Below are positions 61,018-64,000 of a stretch of DNA of 64,000 nucleotides, one piece after another. The position numbers and the translations under genes are program-made. The stretch comes from Sceloporus undulatus (lineage: Eukaryota > Chordata > Lepidosauria > Squamata > Phrynosomatidae), in contig NC_056525.1 of NCBI RefSeq assembly GCF_019175285.1, forward strand, positions 135,988,123 through 136,052,122. Reading direction: 5' to 3'. Below the pieces are notes generated by a model that saw nothing but the letters and a program-made list of their open reading frames with translations, was not told where the DNA came from and did not search any database. The first letter of the stretch is position 1, and each line of letters starts with the position of its first letter.

Positions 61018-61262
61018 ATGCCTGACTTCGTCAAAGTGAGTGAGGGGCGAAGGGCAGAGGCCAAGCGGTGGGAGGACAGCCATGTCCCCCCTTCTTCTTC
61101 CCTGGCTCTTGTTGGTTCATCGCCTCTCTCCTTTGCTTGCAGGCCTTCAAGAAACCTTTCCTGTGGATGTTGCCATGGGTACGGCGCAAAAATAAGGGGG
61201 ACAAGGATCCAGGGTAAGGCTCAATTTCCTCCCTTCCTTGCTCACATGCTTCCTGTCCGCTG

Positions 61263-61298
<36 letters not shown>

Positions 61299-63161
61299 TC
61301 CCTTCTCCTTCCTTCCTTCCTTCCTTCCTTCTGGGACATACTAAAACAAATGACAGTACTGTACTTGCCCACAGAGAAACCATGCCTGCTCATAGAGAAT
61401 CATTACATAATACTTGCCCATAGCAAGTACTCTTCAATGATCCTCTGTGGCCAAGTATGGTTTCCTTATTGGAAAAGATCTCCCAATGATTCCCTATGGG
61501 CGAGTATGCTTTCTCTATGGGCAGAATTTCGCGAATGATTCTTTATGGCAAAGTATGGTTTCTCTATGGGCAAATATTGCCCAATGATTCCCTATGGGCG
61601 AGTATGCTTTCTCTATGGGCAAAATTTCCCCAATGATTCTTTATGGGGAAGTATGGTTTCTCTATGGGCAAATATTGCCCTATGATTCCCTATGGGCAAG
61701 TATGCTTTCTCTATGGGCAGAATTTCCCCAATGATTCTTTACGGCAAAGTATGGTTTCTCTATGGGCAAATATTGCCCAATGATTCTTTATGGCAAAGTA
61801 TGGTTTCTCTATGGGCAAAATTTCCCCAATGATTCTTTATGGCAAAGTATGGTTTCTCTATGGGCAAAATTTCCCCAATGATTCTTTATGGCAAAGTATG
61901 GTTTCACTATGGGCAAATATTGCCCAATGATTCCCTATGGGTGAGTACGCTTTCCCTATGGGCAAAATTTCTCCAATGATTCTTAATGGGGAAGAATGGT
62001 TTCTCTATGGGCAAATATTGCCCAGTGATTCTGTATGGGCAAGTATGGTTTCTCTATTGGCAAGAATAGAAAATAATAATAATAATAATAATAATAATAT
62101 CTTTTTCCTGTCCCTATCTCAGTCTCCCAGAAGTCAACATAAGCCATCATGAGGAGGAGATCCCTGAAGCGTGGAGTCATATCCCTTTAACGGTAACAGA
62201 AGATAGGCACCCCCCCACATCTTTTCCTCACCTTTTCTGTCCAAATTCTGTCCAAATTCATTGTTCTTTTATTTTCATAGGATAGCAGGTGAATAAATCT
62301 TTCGACTCACGGGTAAAAAAAGGGCGAAACTGGCGGGGGGGGGGGAGGCTTTTACGACCAGGGTCACCCCAAGACCATCTCCTTGTGGCCCTGTTTAAAT
62401 ACTTGAAGGGGTGTCATATCACTCCTTGACCTTCTCTTCTCCGGGCTAAACATCCCCAGCTCCCTGAGTTATTCCTCATACAACATGATTTCCAGATCCT
62501 TGACCATTTCAGTCGCTCTCCTTTGGACACATGGGTCCAGTTTCTCAACATCCTTCTTGAATTGTTTTGCCCAGAACTGGACACAGCATTATTCCAGGAG
62601 ATGCCTGACCAAAGGAGAATAGATTGCCACTAGTACTTCCCTTGATCTAGAGACTATACTTTTATTGATGCAAACTAACATTGCATTGGCCTTTTTAGCT
62701 GCTGCATTGCACTGTTGACTCATGTTCAACTTGTGGGCTAATAGGACTCCCAGATCCCTTTCACATGTATAAAGTCTCCTTAAGCCAGGTGTCTCCCATA
62801 ATCTTATATCTATGCATTTCGTTTTTCCGCCCAAAAGAACTCTTTCAGCTCATGGGTAACAAAAGGGCCACCCCCTTGTATCCCATGTTCTCCCTCTCAC
62901 TTCTCTTCCCCTCTGTTATTTATAGGATGCAGATGCGGAGGCTGATCCTGGGCCCAGGTCAGACAGGTAAGTTTTTCTCTCCAAACAGCCGAATGACCGG
63001 CACATGACATGTCCCCACAAGTGGCCTTTCCCTAGCATCGTCCTGTTTTGTTTCATGGCCTTTTCCTGCTCCGTTTCAGAGTCCCAGAAGTTCAGGAGAA
63101 AACATCTGATGAGAAGCGCAGTGATCACATGCTTGATTTGAACGAATTTAATTCTGCCCCG
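61018..63161 (+). CDS. unidentified plus-strand gene, first five candidate exons (continues past right edge)
   Basis: Five candidate exons with good GT-AG borders join in frame: 61018-61035 (MPDFVK), 61143-61213 (AFKKPFLWMLPWVRRKNKGD...), 62123-62192 (LPEVNISHHEEEIPE...), 62926-62966 (DADAEADPGPRSD), 63080-63161 (VPEVQEKTSDEKRSDHMLDL...). Together they make about 94 residues with an aromatic/basic start and a charged, acidic remainder; no known domain is visible. The third and fifth exons both enter in phase 2, leave in phase 0 and begin x-P-E-V, which suggests duplication of an exon pair. The gene is divergent from SLC35A4. Synteny with mammals would predict APBB3, but these residues do not resemble the APBB3 N-terminus I know, so I do not name it. 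An upstream coding or 5' UTR exon may exist, because an acceptor-like site lies at about 61000 just before the ATG. Confidence 0.6.
61263..61331. repeat. (CTTT)n and (CCTT)n microsatellites
   Basis: About nine CTTT units followed by six CCTT units in the intron after the second exon of the unidentified gene. Confidence 0.95.
61425..62068. repeat. 49-bp minisatellite, about 13 units
   Basis: Tandem units of the form CAATGATTCTTTATGGCAAA-GTATGGTTTCTCTATGGGCA-AAATTTCCC. Two subtypes, with AATATTGCC or AAATTTCCC, alternate along much of the array. It lies wholly in an intron of the unidentified gene. Confidence 0.9.
62390..62850 (-). mobile_element. CR1 LINE fragment
   Basis: The minus strand encodes CR1 ORF2 C-terminal words (HKLNMSQQCNAAAKKANAML, RSREVLVAIYSPLVRHLLE). 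It is truncated, in an intron of the unidentified gene. Confidence 0.8.
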
Positions 63162-63329
63162 GTAAGGAAGGAAGGAGACTCTTAAAGAAATATTTGTTTA
63201 TTTGATTGTCTACATCCCCCTTAGTGTTTACAATCTCATACATCCAAATGTCATTACACCCGTCTAATACAATGTCTTGTCCTGTCCTGGGTTTCTGCTT
63301 CCTCTGTATTCTCCTTGCTCTTTTCTAAT

Positions 63330-63600
63330 AATAATATAGTTTATTTATACCTCCCGCCTCTCCCACGGATCGAGGCGGGATTGCAACCTTAAAAGACTCT
63401 TACAATCAATATAACAATAAAATACTAACACTGAATTTACCAAGAATTCCTATTAGTTCTCTAAAAATTACAATTCGTCCATTAGCCAACAATCAGAGTC
63501 AAGGAAGAGCAGTCCTCATAACCATTTTATAAGGAATTCAGTGCATAAGCCCACCAGAAGAGATCCGTTTTGAGTGCCTTCTTAAAGGCCTCTAAGGTAA
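63330..63600 (-). mobile_element. L2-like LINE 3' end
   Basis: AATAATATAGTTTATTTATACCTCCCGCC tail in reverse, then CTTCTTAAAGGCCTCTAAGG. A similar tail is at 55125-55210. Confidence 0.5.
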
Positions 63601-64000
63601 TAATGGGACGGATCACATTTTAATCACATTTCCAACATGTACCTTTTGTGTTTTTTGACATTTTAGCAATTCTTTGGGTGGTACCTAAAATATACCTTAT
63701 ACAATTTTTCTTTTAATGTACAACTATTTGTAAAATTTAGATATTTATTCCATACTCTTTCCCAATCTTCAAGTTTAATAGTATGTCCAATGTTTTGAGT
63801 CTATTTATTCATGTTATCTTTTATTACTTCCTGCTCTTGGTCTAATTTTAGCAAAAGTTTATATAATTTGACTATTTTTTTTTAATATCCTGTTTTTGTT
63901 AAATCTTCAAATTCCAAATTTGTCTCTTCAAAACCCTCTAATTTCTGGTCCATTCTAAATCTCTCTGTTAACTGTCTGTAAGGAACCAGTGACAGATTAT
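63600..64000 (-). mobile_element. L1 LINE ORF2 C-terminal fragment
   Basis: The minus strand reads DQKLEGFEETNLEFEDL, then KLEDWERVWNKYLNFTNSCT and LKENLYKVYFRYH, the L1 ORF2 tail pattern, with several stops. It runs off the window. Confidence 0.55.

Noticed and set aside
61425-62068. CRISPR-like array
   Set aside because: Units are contiguous with no unique spacers, in a vertebrate intron; it is a minisatellite.
61018-63161. naming this gene APBB3 by synteny
   Set aside because: Gene order supports it, but the residues do not resemble the APBB3 N-terminus known to me, so the symbol was withheld.

Overview
The window is vertebrate nuclear DNA with small exons, long repeat-filled introns and no bacterial features. 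The repeats point to a squamate reptile, most likely an iguanian lizard: Sauria-type tRNA SINEs, BovB/RTE, CR1, L2-like and L1 LINE pieces, a Ty3/gypsy chromovirus fossil, and many short palindromic DNA transposons. This species call rests on repeat types recognised by eye, not on a search.

Gene order from left to right: the 5' half of TMCO6 (minus, three exons between about 2.06 and 10.9 kb, continuing off the left edge); CD14 (plus, 20.65-22.02 kb); a 16-exon kinesin-like gene (plus, 26.98-48.25 kb); SLC35A4 (minus, 52.46-59.31 kb), whose transcript also encodes the 103-residue SLC35A4 microprotein from an upstream reading frame; and the first exons of an unidentified plus-strand gene from 61.02 kb to beyond the right edge. 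TMCO6-CD14-SLC35A4, with CD14 and TMCO6 head to head, matches the mammalian 5q31 block. As I know that block, mammals have no kinesin-like gene between CD14 and SLC35A4, and the gene diverging from SLC35A4 there is APBB3.

The most unusual item is the kinesin-like gene. All its exons join in phase to give a 632-residue protein. Its first ~225 residues follow the kinesin motor fold from the first strand to the last helix, but the P-loop, switch I and switch II signatures are replaced and the domain is about a third shorter than a working motor. A coiled-coil tail follows. It looks like a pseudo-motor under selection, not a dead gene.

The rest is mostly repeats. Between 11 and 16 kb there are several MITEs, an inverted repeat pair and a CpG-rich NRF1/ETS promoter block (13.6-14.1 kb). 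Nested insertions occur near 23.6, 26.2, 41.3 and 57.3 kb. A MER2-like Tigger element lies at 48.85 kb. A 49-bp minisatellite fills an intron at 61.4-62.07 kb. A 10-N assembly gap lies at 58183-58192.
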